Positions 36,331 through 45,854 of a stretch of DNA of 64,000 nt are shown in pieces. Within the stretch, counting starts at the first letter, position 1. The number at the start of each line of letters is the position of its first letter. The stretch spans positions 16,728 to 80,727 of the forward strand of contig DASUUU010000110.1 in NCBI GenBank assembly GCA_036373915.1, given 5' to 3'. The position numbers and the translations under genes were made by a program. Origin of the DNA: JASLBX01 sp036373915. GTDB taxonomy: Bacteria > Actinomycetota > Actinomycetes > Jiangellales > Jiangellaceae. The notes below the pieces were generated by a model. That model was given only the letters and a program-made list of their open reading frames with translations, was not told the DNA's origin and searched no databases.

Positions 36331-38997
36331 CTAGCCGAGCCGCCTCGTGTACCAGTCCGACCGCCCGCCCGGCGGCGCCACCGTGCCCGAGCCGTTCAGC
36401 ACCGAGTAACCCTTCGGCGCGACGAGGATCGGGGTCAGTTCAAGGTCGATCACCTCGGGCAAGTCGTCGGTGAGCCGTGACACGCGGTGCAGCAGTTCCT
36501 CGATGGCGGCCAGGTCGGCTACCGCGCCCCCGCGGTAACCCAGCAGCAGGGGCGCCGCCTTTATCTCGTGCACCATCTCGCGCGCGTCGACGTCCGTCAG
36601 GGGAGGGATCCGGTACGCCCGGTCGCCGAGCAGGTCGGTCGGCACCCCCGACAGGCCGAACGACACGACAGGACCGAACAGCTGATCCTCCTGCGCGCTG
36701 ATCACGACGGGGATGCCGGGCGGTGCCATCGCCTGGACGACGAACTGGGCCTCGGCCGGGTCGGCGAGGGTGCGCGACAACGTCGCCCACGCGTCGCGCA
36801 TCTCGTCAGCGGTGTCGATGTTGCGCCACACATCGGAAAGATCGGGACGGAACCGCAGGTGTGGTGCGGTCGCCTTCAGCACCACGTTCCAGCCGAGCCG
36901 CTCACCGGCCGCGATGGCATCGTCGAGGGACGGTGCTGAGATCATCTCCAGCAGGGTTATGCCGTAGCAGGCCAGTAGTCGGCGGAGTTGGTCGCCGTCG
37001 AGCTCGGTCCCGGTCGGGTGACCGTCCAGCGCGGCGGCCACGATGGCTCGCGCACCCTCCACGTCGCAATCGGCCAGTTCCGGGACCGAACCGCGGGGAC
37101 GCCGTTGCCATTGGGCGTACGACGTCGCGTGGGCGAGGGCGCGGGCAGCTTCCTCCGCCGAGGGGTACGACGGGATGGACCCGCGGCCGGCGATGCCGAG
37201 CTCGTCGGGTACTCGCAGTGGCTCCGGCACTCCCCTGCTGCCGAGAAACGTCGACACGATCGTCTTGGCCGGCCGCGCCGCCGCAGTCGTCGCAAGCACC
37301 CGCGCGACCTCGTCACCGCGCGAGGATTCCACGGTCGGCACGAACACGGCGATGATCGAGTCGACACCGGGGTCGTCCAGCGTGTCGGACAGGGCGCGCT
37401 CGAAATCGGCCGCGGAAGCCTGCGGTCCGAGGTCACGCGGCTGGCCCACCACCTCGAGCCCGGTGCTGTCCGCAGCGTCGGCCGCCAGCAGCCCTATCGA
37501 GTCAGAGTTGCCGACGACGGCGACCCGCCTCCCGCCTGGTAGGGGCTGATAGGCCAGCACCTGGGCCACATCGAACATTTCCGCCAGCGTGTCCACGCGG
37601 ATCACCCCCGACTGGCGGAACATCGCGTCGAGCGCGGCCACGGGTGCGGAGCTACGGCGCACCGCATGCCCTAGCGGGACCCCTTGTGTCGAGCGACCAC
37701 TCTTGACGGCCACAACGGGTTTGCTCAAAGCGACCCGGCGAGCCAGCCGGGAGAACTTGCGCGGGTTGCCGAGCGACTCCAGATAGAGCAGCACGACATC
37801 GGTCGCGGGATCGTCCCGCCAGTACTGGAGCAGGTCGTTGCCAGACACGTCGGCGCGATTGCCCGCCGAAACGAAGCTGGAAAGGCCCAGCCCGCGTGCG
37901 GCGACGGTTTCGAGGATGGCTATCCCGAGCGCTCCGGACTGGGAGAAGAACCCGACGCGGCCCGGCGGCGGCACGAGCTCGGCCAGCGAGGCGTTCAGCG
38001 AGTACTCCGGATCGGTGTTCACGATGCCCAGGCAGTTCGGGCCGACGACGCGCATGCCATTGGCCCGCGCCAGCCGCACCAACTCCGCCTGGCGGGCTCG
38101 GCCGTCGTCGTCCCCCGTCTCGGCGAATCCCGCGGAGACCACGACAAGGCCCTTGACGCCCTTGGCGGCGCACTCCAGCACGACAGGGATCACGGCGGGT
38201 GCCGGTACGGCGATCACCACCAGGTCCACGTCACCGGGAATGTCGCCGATGCTCGGGTACGCGGGAACACCCGCGATCGCCGGCGCTCCGGGGTTCACCG
38301 CGTACACCGGGCCCGTGAACCCGCCGAGGACGAGGTTGCGAACGAGAGTCTGACCGACCTTGTCGCGGAATCGGCTGGCCCCGACGACCGCGACCGAACG
38401 CGGCGTCAGGAGCCGGCCGATCGAACGCGCCTCGGCGCGGTGTTCGCGCGCGGTCATCACGGCCAGCGAGTCCTCAGTCGGATGGACCTCGAAGCTGACG
38501 TGCACGACGCCGTCCTCGTATGTGTTGTCGACCGTGTACCCGGCGTCCGCGAAAACCTTTATCATCTTGCGGTTCTGCGGCAGAACCTCCGCCACGAATC
38601 TGGTGATCCCGTTCTCGCGGGCCGCTTGAGCCAGGTGCTCCAGCAGGACGCTACCGATTCCCCGCCCCTGGTGAGCGTCCTCGACCAGGAAGGCCACCTC
38701 GGCCTGCTCCTTGTCGATTCGGTCGTACCGGCCCACGGCGATCATGTCGTCGCCCGCAAGCATGATCAACGCGACCCGGTCCGCGTGGTCGACGGTGGTG
38801 AACGTCTCGATGTCGCGCTCGGACAGGTTCGGATACGGCGCGAAGAACCGGTAATACTTCGATTCGTCGCTCACCCTGGCGTAGAACGCGACCAGTCGTT
38901 CGGCGTCGTCCGGCCGGATCGGACGCACGTGTGCCGTCGCCCCGTCTGACAGCACGACATCGGCTTCCCAATGCGCTGGGTACAGCGGCTGAGCCAT
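36331..38997 (-). CDS. Pat-like protein acetyltransferase: GNAT domain fused to acyl-CoA synthetase-like domain
   Basis: An 888-aa fusion. The GNAT domain (about residues 10-180) has EVAFLVEDAHQGRGIGSVLLEHL with the acetyl-CoA loop. Next comes a CoA-binding Rossmann domain (RSVAVVGASRFRDKVGQTL), a succinyl-CoA ligase-like flavodoxin domain and an ATP-grasp domain (about 650-880). The order matches protein acetyltransferases that modify acetyl-CoA synthetases, except that GNAT is N-terminal rather than C-terminal. The phosphohistidine motif of true ADP-forming ligases (normally SHTG after KSGR) is replaced by RRSS, so the ligase part is probably not catalytic. ATG at 38997 is chosen; one at 39009 is possible. 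Confidence 0.85.
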   Translation of the reverse strand: MAQPLYPAHWEADVVLSDGATAHVRPIRPDDAERLVAFYARVSDESKYYRFFAPYPNLSERDIETFTTVDHADRVALIMLAGDDMIAVGRYDRIDKEQAEVAFLVEDAHQGRGIGSVLLEHLAQAARENGITRFVAEVLPQNRKMIKVFADAGYTVDNTYEDGVVHVSFEVHPTEDSLAVMTAREHRAEARSIGRLLTPRSVAVVGASRFRDKVGQTLVRNLVLGGFTGPVYAVNPGAPAIAGVPAYPSIGDIPGDVDLVVIAVPAPAVIPVVLECAAKGVKGLVVVSAGFAETGDDDGRARQAELVRLARANGMRVVGPNCLGIVNTDPEYSLNASLAELVPPPGRVGFFSQSGALGIAILETVAARGLGLSSFVSAGNRADVSGNDLLQYWRDDPATDVVLLYLESLGNPRKFSRLARRVALSKPVVAVKSGRSTQGVPLGHAVRRSSAPVAALDAMFRQSGVIRVDTLAEMFDVAQVLAYQPLPGGRRVAVVGNSDSIGLLAADAADSTGLEVVGQPRDLGPQASAADFERALSDTLDDPGVDSIIAVFVPTVESSRGDEVARVLATTAAARPAKTIVSTFLGSRGVPEPLRVPDELGIAGRGSIPSYPSAEEAARALAHATSYAQWQRRPRGSVPELADCDVEGARAIVAAALDGHPTGTELDGDQLRRLLACYGITLLEMISAPSLDDAIAAGERLGWNVVLKATAPHLRFRPDLSDVWRNIDTADEMRDAWATLSRTLADPAEAQFVVQAMAPPGIPVVISAQEDQLFGPVVSFGLSGVPTDLLGDRAYRIPPLTDVDAREMVHEIKAAPLLLGYRGGAVADLAAIEELLHRVSRLTDDLPEVIDLELTPILVAPKGYSVLNGSGTVAPPGGRSDWYTRRLG

Positions 38998-39036
38998 GGT
39001 GCCTCGCATGATACTTGCTAGACGCCCGAGACTTGA

Positions 39037-39227
39037 CGATCAGATGACGTGACGGCTGCCTGACCTGGGACGTGATCGCGACTTTCCCACCTGATCGTTT
39101 ACTCCCACAAGCTGAGATGCGATCAGACGGGCTGTCGCCGCTGTGACCTGCATATCAGTCGACTTGTAGCCACCTGATCGTCTCGGCAGAGTGGATCAGG
39201 TGACACATCGACGATCAGGTGACCAAC
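39037..39227. repeat. Cluster of CGATCAGGTGA palindromic repeats (copy 2), in the parC upstream region
   Basis: The 313-bp gap between the divergent pat and parC genes (38998-39310) holds half-sites at 39037-39047 (one mismatch), 39088-39097, 39120-39129 (partial), 39171-39180, 39193-39203 and 39212-39222. Opposed pairs 39088-39097/39120-39129 and 39171-39180/39193-39203 form stem-loops. The CACCTGATCGTT...GCTGAGA...CGATCAG unit at 39088-39126 closely matches 26736-26775. The parC promoter must also lie in this gap; I cannot place its boxes. Beyond the repeats I see nothing else. Confidence 0.8.
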
Positions 39228-39310
39228 TGCGGGTCGGTCCACGGCTCGGGCCTGGTTGCGAGCAACAATGAGGGCGTCCGAATCCTGTCGATCGAGGAGC
39301 ACGACCGGCC

Positions 39311-41770
39311 ATGGCCCGCCGCACGACCAAGAACCCGCCACCGGAGGACTTCGATGAAGTGATCCTCGACGTCGACATCTCCGAGGAGATGCGCGGCAGC
39401 TTCCTCGAGTACGCCTACTCGGTCATCTACTCTCGGGCGATCCCGGACGCTCGCGACGGCCTCAAGCCGGTGCAGCGGCGGATCTTGTTCCAGATGAACG
39501 AGATGGGGCTGCGCCCCGATCGTGCGCACGTCAAGTGTGGGCGGGTAGTCGGCGACGTCATGGGCAAGCTGCACCCGCACGGCGACGGCGCGATCTACGA
39601 CACGCTCGTGCGGATGGCCCAGCCATGGGCGATGCGCCTGCCGCTGGTCGACGGCCACGGTAATTTCGGATCATTAGACGCAAATCCGGCGGCCTACCGC
39701 TACACCGAATGCCGGATGGCCGAACCGGCGACGCTGCTCACCCAGTCGCTCGACGAGAACGTCGTCGACATGGTGCCCAACTACGACGGGCAGTTCGAGC
39801 AGCCCGAGGTGCTACCCGCCGCGTTCCCGAACCTGCTGGTCAACGGCGCGAGCGGGATAGCGGTGGGCATGGCCACGAATATGCCGCCGCACAACCTGGG
39901 CGAGGTCATCGAGGCGGCCCGGCACCTGCTGGCCAACCCGGAGGCCTCCCTGGACGACCTCATGCGGTTCGTCCCCGGCCCGGACCTGCCCACCGGGGGG
40001 CGGATCGTCGGGTTGGAAGGCATCCGCGAGGCGTACGAGACAGGGCGCGGCTCGTTCCGGACCCGAGCCACCGCCCGCGTCGAGAACATCACCGCCCGCC
40101 GCAAGGGCATCGTGATCACCGAGCTTCCGTACATGGTCGGCCCGGAGCGGGTTCGCCAGCGCATAGCCGAACTGGTCCGCAGCAAGAAGCTGCAAGGCAT
40201 CGCCGACGTCGAGGACTACACCGACCGCAACACCAGCCTCCGCCTCGTCATCGAGCTCAAGAGCGGCTTCGTGCCCGAGGCGGTGCTCGAGCAGCTCTAC
40301 CGGTTGACCCCCCTCGAAGAGTCGTTCGCGATCAACAACGTGGCGCTCGTGGACGGCCAGCCACGCACCCTGGGCCTCAAGGAGCTGCTCGAGGTCTTCC
40401 TCAAGCACCGGCTCGATGTCGTCCGCCGGCGCAGCGAGTTCCGCCGCACCAAGGCGGCCGACCGGCTGCACCTGGTCGACGGTCTGCTCATAGCGCTGCT
40501 CGACATCGACGAGGTCATCCAGCTGATCCGCTCGTCCGAGGACGCGACCGACGCTCGCAACCGGCTGATGAGCGTGTTCGACCTGACCGAGATCCAGGCC
40601 AGGTACATCCTGGACACGCCGCTGCGCCGGCTCACCAAGTACGACCGGCTCGAGCTCGAAACCGAGGCCGACGAGCTGCGCCGCACCATCGCCGAGCTCA
40701 CCGAGATCCTGGAGAGCGAGGACCGGATGCGCGAGGTCGTGTCGCACGAGCTCGCGGACGTGGCGGCCGCGCATGCGACGCCCCGGCGCACTGTGCTGCT
40801 CGAATCGGCCGGGACGCCGGTATCGGCGCAGGCAGTAAGCACGCTGGAAGTGACCGACGACCCCTGCCACGTCCTGCTTTCCTCAACCGGGCTGCTCGCC
40901 CGGACCAGCGGCGACGAGCCACTTGCGGCGCGCGGCAAGCGGGCCAAGCATGACGTAGTCGTCTCCCAAGTGCGAGCCACCGCTCGCGGTCACGTAGGCG
41001 CTGTGACGAGCACCGGCCGGGTCGTCCGGCTACCTGTACTGGACCTGCCGGCGCTTCCGCCGACGGCTCAGGCCCCCAACCTCTCCGGCGGTGCGCCGGT
41101 CAAGGAGTTCATCGAACTGGCCAAGGACGAGCGCGTGCTGTGCCTGACGACGTTCGACCCGGACTCACCTGGCCTCGCACTCGGCACGGCACGGGGCATC
41201 GTCAAGCGGGTCAATTCCGACTACCCGTCCAACAAGGACGAGTGGGACGTCATCCGGCTCGATGACGGCGACCGAGTCGTGGGAGCAACCGAACTGCGCA
41301 CGGGCGAGGAGGATCTGGTCTTCGTGACTTCCGATGCCCAGTTGCTGAAGTTCTCCGCCAATGCGGTACGGCCCCAGGGTCGTGGCGGTGGCGGCGTGGC
41401 CGGGGTAAAGCTCGGCAACGGCGCCCGGGTCGTCTTCTTCGGTGCGGTCGACCCTGACACTGACTCGTCCGTCGTCACTATCTCCGGTAGCTCTGCGGCG
41501 CTGCCGGGCACGCAGGCCGGTAATGTGAAGGTCACTCCCTACTCGGAGTACCCCGCCAAGGGACGGGCGACCGGCGGCGTGCGCTGCCACCGCTTCCTCA
41601 AGGGCGAGGACACCTTGTTGCTCGCGTGGGCGGGCAGGGCACCGGCCGTCGCCGCGGCCGCCAGCGGCGTTCCTGTCGCGTTGCCCGATGCGACCGGCCG
41701 ACGTGACGGCTCGGGCACCCCGGCAACACAACCGATCGCCGCAGTCGCCGGCTCACCGACCCCGCAGTGA
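39311..41770 (+). CDS. parC: DNA topoisomerase IV subunit A (ParC), type IIA topoisomerase
   Basis: An 819-aa DNA cleavage/rejoining subunit of a type IIA topoisomerase that decatenates replicated chromosomes. The active-site tyrosine is Tyr131 in AAYRYTECR. The QRRILFQMNEMGLRPDRAHVKCGRVVGDVMGKLHPHGDGAIYDTLVRM region is the winged-helix and tower entrance. The C-terminal beta-pinwheel (about 500-800) lacks a clear GyrA box, and CysGlu after the tyrosine (YTEC rather than YTEA) also favours ParC over GyrA. A partner parE is not in the window. GAGGAG lies upstream of the ATG. A terminator hairpin follows. Confidence 0.9.
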   Translation: MARRTTKNPPPEDFDEVILDVDISEEMRGSFLEYAYSVIYSRAIPDARDGLKPVQRRILFQMNEMGLRPDRAHVKCGRVVGDVMGKLHPHGDGAIYDTLVRMAQPWAMRLPLVDGHGNFGSLDANPAAYRYTECRMAEPATLLTQSLDENVVDMVPNYDGQFEQPEVLPAAFPNLLVNGASGIAVGMATNMPPHNLGEVIEAARHLLANPEASLDDLMRFVPGPDLPTGGRIVGLEGIREAYETGRGSFRTRATARVENITARRKGIVITELPYMVGPERVRQRIAELVRSKKLQGIADVEDYTDRNTSLRLVIELKSGFVPEAVLEQLYRLTPLEESFAINNVALVDGQPRTLGLKELLEVFLKHRLDVVRRRSEFRRTKAADRLHLVDGLLIALLDIDEVIQLIRSSEDATDARNRLMSVFDLTEIQARYILDTPLRRLTKYDRLELETEADELRRTIAELTEILESEDRMREVVSHELADVAAAHATPRRTVLLESAGTPVSAQAVSTLEVTDDPCHVLLSSTGLLARTSGDEPLAARGKRAKHDVVVSQVRATARGHVGAVTSTGRVVRLPVLDLPALPPTAQAPNLSGGAPVKEFIELAKDERVLCLTTFDPDSPGLALGTARGIVKRVNSDYPSNKDEWDVIRLDDGDRVVGATELRTGEEDLVFVTSDAQLLKFSANAVRPQGRGGGGVAGVKLGNGARVVFFGAVDPDTDSSVVTISGSSAALPGTQAGNVKVTPYSEYPAKGRATGGVRCHRFLKGEDTLLLAWAGRAPAVAAAASGVPVALPDATGRRDGSGTPATQPIAAVAGSPTPQ

Positions 41771-41773
41771 TGG

Positions 41774-41812
41774 GCGAGGCGGGTGATGCAACTTCGGTAT
41801 CACCCGCCTCGC
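41774..41812. terminator. Terminator hairpin after parC
   Basis: Perfect 14-bp arms (GCGAGGCGGGTGAT at 41774-41787 and its complement at 41799-41812) enclose an 11-nt loop. It starts four bases after the parC stop and lies before the convergent coxG stop at 41862, so it probably works in both directions. Confidence 0.8.
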
Positions 41813-41861
41813 GATACGTGCCCTATCCCTCAACCGAGATGGCCCTCAACCGAAGTGGCCG

Positions 41862-42632
41862 TCAACCCCGCAAGCCGCGCACGACGACCCACACGATGAT
41901 CGCCCCCGCTATCACCGCGACTACCGGCAGAACGCGTTTGGCGATCGATCCCCCGGCCACCTGGACCAGGTTGATCGTGTCCGATGTCGGGCGCTCCTGC
42001 GGGCCGGCGGCGGGGGATGCTGCCGCACCACGCGAAGGCTCGCCAACCGTCGGCTCACCGGCTGTTGGTGCCCCGGCTGTTGGTGCCCCGGCTGTTGGCG
42101 GACCGGCCGCCGATTCGCCGGCTACCGGTTCGCCGGTTGCCGCGGATTCGCCGGTTACCGCGGGTTCGCCGCGCTCCGGAGCGGGCTCGCCGGCACCAAG
42201 ACGGTCCGCGAGACAGTCGGCGAACTGCCCGAGCAGCTTCGCGCCGACCTCGTCCATGACACCGCGGCCGAACTGAGCGGGCCGGCCGGTGATCGCCAGA
42301 TCGGTCTCGACATTGACCTTGGTCCCGTCGTCGATCTGATTCAGCACCGCGGTCACGGTGGCCGCCGCTGTGCCCGCCCCTCGGGTCTCCCGGCCCTTGG
42401 CCTGCACCACGACCCGCCGGGTCGCGGCGTCCTTCTCGAGGAAGGACGCCGTTCCGGTGTAGGCGACAGTGACCGGGCCGACTCGAACCTTGACCTTTCC
42501 GGTGAACGAGTCGCCCTCGACCGACTCGATCGTTGCGCCCGGCATACACGGTGCGACCCGTTCGACGTCCAGCAGAGCCTCCCAGGCCCGCTCGACCGGG
42601 ACCGGCACGGTGAACTCATGCTCGAGGCGCAT
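41862..42632 (-). CDS. CoxG-like SRPBCC protein with membrane anchor
   Basis: A 256-aa protein. The N-terminal SRPBCC domain (about 1-145; MRLEHEFTVPVPVERAWEALLDVERVAPCMPGATIESVEGDSF, FLEKDAATRRVVVQAKGRETRGAGTAAATV) is the CoxG family fold. In Oligotropha CoxG helps anchor CO dehydrogenase to the membrane. A low-complexity Ala/Gly/Glu/Pro linker follows, part of it encoded by a 15-bp tandem unit (42060-42104). A C-terminal transmembrane helix (VLPVVAVIAGAIIVWVVVRGL) ends the protein. It is the last gene of the form II S-L-M-G operon, 4 bp after the M-type gene. Confidence 0.87.
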   Translation of the reverse strand: MRLEHEFTVPVPVERAWEALLDVERVAPCMPGATIESVEGDSFTGKVKVRVGPVTVAYTGTASFLEKDAATRRVVVQAKGRETRGAGTAAATVTAVLNQIDDGTKVNVETDLAITGRPAQFGRGVMDEVGAKLLGQFADCLADRLGAGEPAPERGEPAVTGESAATGEPVAGESAAGPPTAGAPTAGAPTAGEPTVGEPSRGAAASPAAGPQERPTSDTINLVQVAGGSIAKRVLPVVAVIAGAIIVWVVVRGLRG

Positions 42633-42636
42633 CGGC

Positions 42637-43485
42637 TCACACCTCCGCGGCCGCGGCCACGGCGCGGCGCGTCAGTACCCGGGCCAGATGCGCCCGGTAC
42701 TCGGCGGACGCGTGGATATCGGTCGTCGGGGCGATTCCTTCGGACGCCGCCTCGGCCGCCGCCGCGACAGCGTCCGGCGATGCCTCTGCGCCGGCCAGCG
42801 CAGCCTCGACCGCTGCCGCCCGGACAGGAGTGGAACCGACGTTGACAAGCCCGATCCGGGCCGACCCGATGGATCCGTTCGACCGCTGGACGACCGCGAC
42901 GGCTCCGACCATGGCCCACGCCTGCGCCACGCGGTTGAACTTCTCGTAGCGGTGGCCCCAACCATCGCCCAGCTTCGGCACCGATACGGCCACCAGCACC
43001 TCGTCCGGGGCCACCGCCGTCTGGAGGTAGTCCACGAAGAACTCCGCGGCCGGCACCTCGCGCCGGCCGTTGCGGCCGGCCACCGTCATGCTCGCGTCCA
43101 GGGCAAGCGCCAGTGCCGGCAGGTCACCGGCAGGATCGGCGTGCGCGATCGAGCCGCCGAACGTGCCGCGATGCCGCACCGCCGGGTCGGCCACTGTCGC
43201 CGTCACCTCGGCGATGACCGGGCAATGAGTTCGGACCAGTTGATCGCGCAGCACCTCGCCGTGGGTCGTCGCGGCGCCGATCACGAGCCGGTCGCCTTCC
43301 TCGCGGATGCCGCGCATCTCGTCGACCCGGGAGACGTCGACCACGACCTCCGGGTAGGCGAGCCGCAGGCGCATCAGCGGGATCAGGCTCTGGCCGCCGG
43401 CCAGCACCTTGGCGTCCTCATTCAGTGCCGAGACCGCCTCGTCGACCGAGCCGGCCCGGACGTACTCAAACTGTGCGGGTATCAC
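42637..43485 (-). CDS. Form II CODH-type FAD-binding subunit (CoxM homologue)
   Basis: A 282-aa medium subunit of a molybdenum hydroxylase, carrying FAD that passes electrons onward. The FAD-binding motifs are LAGGQSLIPLMRLRL near residue 30 and RGTFGGSIAHADPAGDLPA near residue 105, followed by the C-terminal CO dehydrogenase flavoprotein domain. Its GTG overlaps the stop of the L-type gene (4-nt overlap). Because its operon order and large-subunit motif are form II, its substrate is not known to be CO. Confidence 0.9.
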   Translation of the reverse strand: MIPAQFEYVRAGSVDEAVSALNEDAKVLAGGQSLIPLMRLRLAYPEVVVDVSRVDEMRGIREEGDRLVIGAATTHGEVLRDQLVRTHCPVIAEVTATVADPAVRHRGTFGGSIAHADPAGDLPALALALDASMTVAGRNGRREVPAAEFFVDYLQTAVAPDEVLVAVSVPKLGDGWGHRYEKFNRVAQAWAMVGAVAVVQRSNGSIGSARIGLVNVGSTPVRAAAVEAALAGAEASPDAVAAAAEAASEGIAPTTDIHASAEYRAHLARVLTRRAVAAAAEV

Positions 43486-45854
43486 CGTGCACCTCCCCGT
43501 GCCTGGCTGAGCGCCTCCCAGACCCGCATCGGCGAGCAGGGCATCCGGACATCGGTCACGCCGTACTGCCGCAGCGCGTCGACGACGGCATTGACGGCGG
43601 CCGGGGTGGACGCGATCGTGCCGGCCTCTCCGACCCCCTTGACTCCGAGCGGGTTCGTGGTGGCCGGCGTCTCGGTTCGGTCGGTTGTGATCGACGGGAG
43701 GTCGGCCGCACTGGGCACCAGGTAGTCGACGAAGGTGCCGGTCACCAGGTTGCCGTCGTCGTCGTAGATCGCCTCTTCGAACAGGGCCTGGGCAACCCCC
43801 TGCGCGACTCCGCCGTGGACCTGACCTTCGACGACCATCGGATTGATCACCTTGCCGACATCGTCGACGGCCACGTACTTGGCCAGCTTCACCTCGCCGG
43901 TCTCGGTGTCGACCTCGACGAGGGCCAGGTGCGTTCCGTGGGGGTACGAGAACACCTCCGGATCGAAGATCGCCTCACCCGTCAGGACTGGAGACTCGCC
44001 GCCGGGCAGATCGTGGGCAGTGAACGAGGCGAACGCCAGCTCCTGGATGGCCTTGGCCGCATCGGGCGAGCCCCGGACGCTGAACTTGCCGTCATTGAAC
44101 TCGACGTCGGAGACATCACATTCCAGTTGATGGGCCGCCAGCACCTTGGCCCGCTCCACGACCTTGCGACTGGCCTCGACGATCGCCATGCCGCCGACCG
44201 CCAGCGAGCGTGAGCCGTAGGTGTCGAGGCCGATCGGCGCCGTCCGGGTGTCGCCGTGCACCACGATGACGTCCTCGAACGGAACCCCGAGCGCGTCGGC
44301 CGCGATCTGCGCGAACGTCGTCTCGTGGGCTTGGCCGTGCGGAGAGGTGCCAGTGACGACCTCGACCTTGCCGAGCGGCAACACCCGCACCGTGGCCGCC
44401 TCCCAGCCGCCGGCGACGTACCCGACCTCGCCGAGCCAGCGAGACGGGGCCAGCCCGCACATCTCGGTGTAGGTCGAGATGCCGATGCCGAGTTGCACGG
44501 TGTCGCCGCGGTCGCGACGCGCTGCCTGCTCCTGGCGGAGCGCCTCGTAGCCGAACAGCTCGAGCGCCCTGTCGGTGGCCGCCTCGTAGTTGCCGGAGTC
44601 GTACTCGAGCCCGGCGACCGTCGTGTACGGGAACTCGTCGTGCTTGATCCAGTTCTTCCGGCGCACCTCGAGCGGATCCATGCCGAGCTCTGTGGCGAGC
44701 TCGTCCATCATCCGCTCGATCACAAAGGTCGCCTCGGGCCGCCCCGCGCCCCGGTAGGCGTCGGTCGGCGTCATGTTGGTGAAGATGCCCGTGCAGCTGA
44801 AATCGTGCGCCTCGAACTTGTAGATGCCCGGGTACATGTACCGGCCGAGCAGCGGGATGGACGGCGTGAGCAGTTGCAGGTACGCCCCCATGTTCGCGGT
44901 GAGGTCCACCTTGAGCCCGAGGACCGTTCCATCACGGGTGGCGGTGATCTCGGCGTCCTGGATCAGGTCTCTGCCGTGGATCGTGACCTGGCAGGCCTCG
45001 CTGCGCGTTTCGGTCCACTTGACCGGAACACCGAGGCGCTTGGCGAGCACAAGTGCGATCGCCTCTTCGGCATAGACCTCCAACTTGGAACCGAAACCGC
45101 CACCGACATCGGGCGCGATCACCCGGATGTTCTGCTGCGGGATGCCGGTCACCAGCGCCATGAAGATCTGGACGAAGTGCGGCACCTGCGTCGCGGACCA
45201 CATCGTGTACTCGTCCGCGCCGGTCGGTTGGACCGCCACCGAGCGCGGTTCCATCGCACTCGGGATAAGCCGCTGGTTGATAAAGCGCCGGGTCACGACC
45301 ACCTCGGCCCGTTCCCGCGTCGCAGCGTAGTCGCCGTGATGTTCGGTGTAGGTGAAGCACCGGTTGTTCGGGACGTCGTCGTGGACCAGCGGAGCGCCGT
45401 CCGCCACCGCGGCCGTCATGTCCAGCACCGGGGCGAGTGGTTCGATGTCGAACTCGATCGCCTCCAGCGCGTCCACCGCGGCCTCGCGACTGGTGGCGGC
45501 TACCACCGCCAGCCCGTCGCCGACAAACCGGACTTTGTCGGTCGCGAGCGGCAGGTGTGGGGGCGTCTTGAGGTCTTCGGACACCGTCCACGCGGTGGGG
45601 AGAGTACCCCAGTCGTCCGCCAGGTCCGCGCCGCTGAACGCCGCCACCACACCCGGAACACCGCGGGCACCGGCGACGTCGACCCGGTTGATGCGCCCAT
45701 GAGCGATGGGGCTGCGCAGCACGCTGATGTGCAGCATGCCGGTAAGCGTGACGTTGTCGGTCCACTGGGTGCGTCCGGTTATCAGGTGAGCGTCCTCGCT
45801 GCGCTTTCGAGCGGAGCCGATCTCCCGTGCCGGCCGCTCCTCGACTGCGGTCAT
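43482..45854 (-). CDS. Form II CODH-type molybdenum-binding large subunit (CoxL homologue)
   Basis: A 790-aa xanthine dehydrogenase-family catalytic subunit that binds Mo-molybdopterin cytosine dinucleotide. The active-site loop reads AYRGAGR at residues 366-372, the signature of form II enzymes; form I reads AYRCSFR. The catalytic glutamate loop GVKGVGEAGTIAS and the SxRSLAVGG segment are intact. The natural substrate of form II enzymes is unsettled; aldehydes or heterocycles are possible. It shares 4-nt overlaps with the genes on both sides. Confidence 0.9.
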   Translation of the reverse strand: MTAVEERPAREIGSARKRSEDAHLITGRTQWTDNVTLTGMLHISVLRSPIAHGRINRVDVAGARGVPGVVAAFSGADLADDWGTLPTAWTVSEDLKTPPHLPLATDKVRFVGDGLAVVAATSREAAVDALEAIEFDIEPLAPVLDMTAAVADGAPLVHDDVPNNRCFTYTEHHGDYAATRERAEVVVTRRFINQRLIPSAMEPRSVAVQPTGADEYTMWSATQVPHFVQIFMALVTGIPQQNIRVIAPDVGGGFGSKLEVYAEEAIALVLAKRLGVPVKWTETRSEACQVTIHGRDLIQDAEITATRDGTVLGLKVDLTANMGAYLQLLTPSIPLLGRYMYPGIYKFEAHDFSCTGIFTNMTPTDAYRGAGRPEATFVIERMMDELATELGMDPLEVRRKNWIKHDEFPYTTVAGLEYDSGNYEAATDRALELFGYEALRQEQAARRDRGDTVQLGIGISTYTEMCGLAPSRWLGEVGYVAGGWEAATVRVLPLGKVEVVTGTSPHGQAHETTFAQIAADALGVPFEDVIVVHGDTRTAPIGLDTYGSRSLAVGGMAIVEASRKVVERAKVLAAHQLECDVSDVEFNDGKFSVRGSPDAAKAIQELAFASFTAHDLPGGESPVLTGEAIFDPEVFSYPHGTHLALVEVDTETGEVKLAKYVAVDDVGKVINPMVVEGQVHGGVAQGVAQALFEEAIYDDDGNLVTGTFVDYLVPSAADLPSITTDRTETPATTNPLGVKGVGEAGTIASTPAAVNAVVDALRQYGVTDVRMPCSPMRVWEALSQARGGAR

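Noticed and set aside
41171..41731. Minus-strand frame inside parC
   Set aside because: Composition and overlap show it to be an antisense shadow of the topoisomerase C-terminal domain.
43482..45854. A second true CO dehydrogenase
   Set aside because: The active-site loop is AYRGAGR without the copper-binding cysteine, so CO oxidation cannot be claimed.
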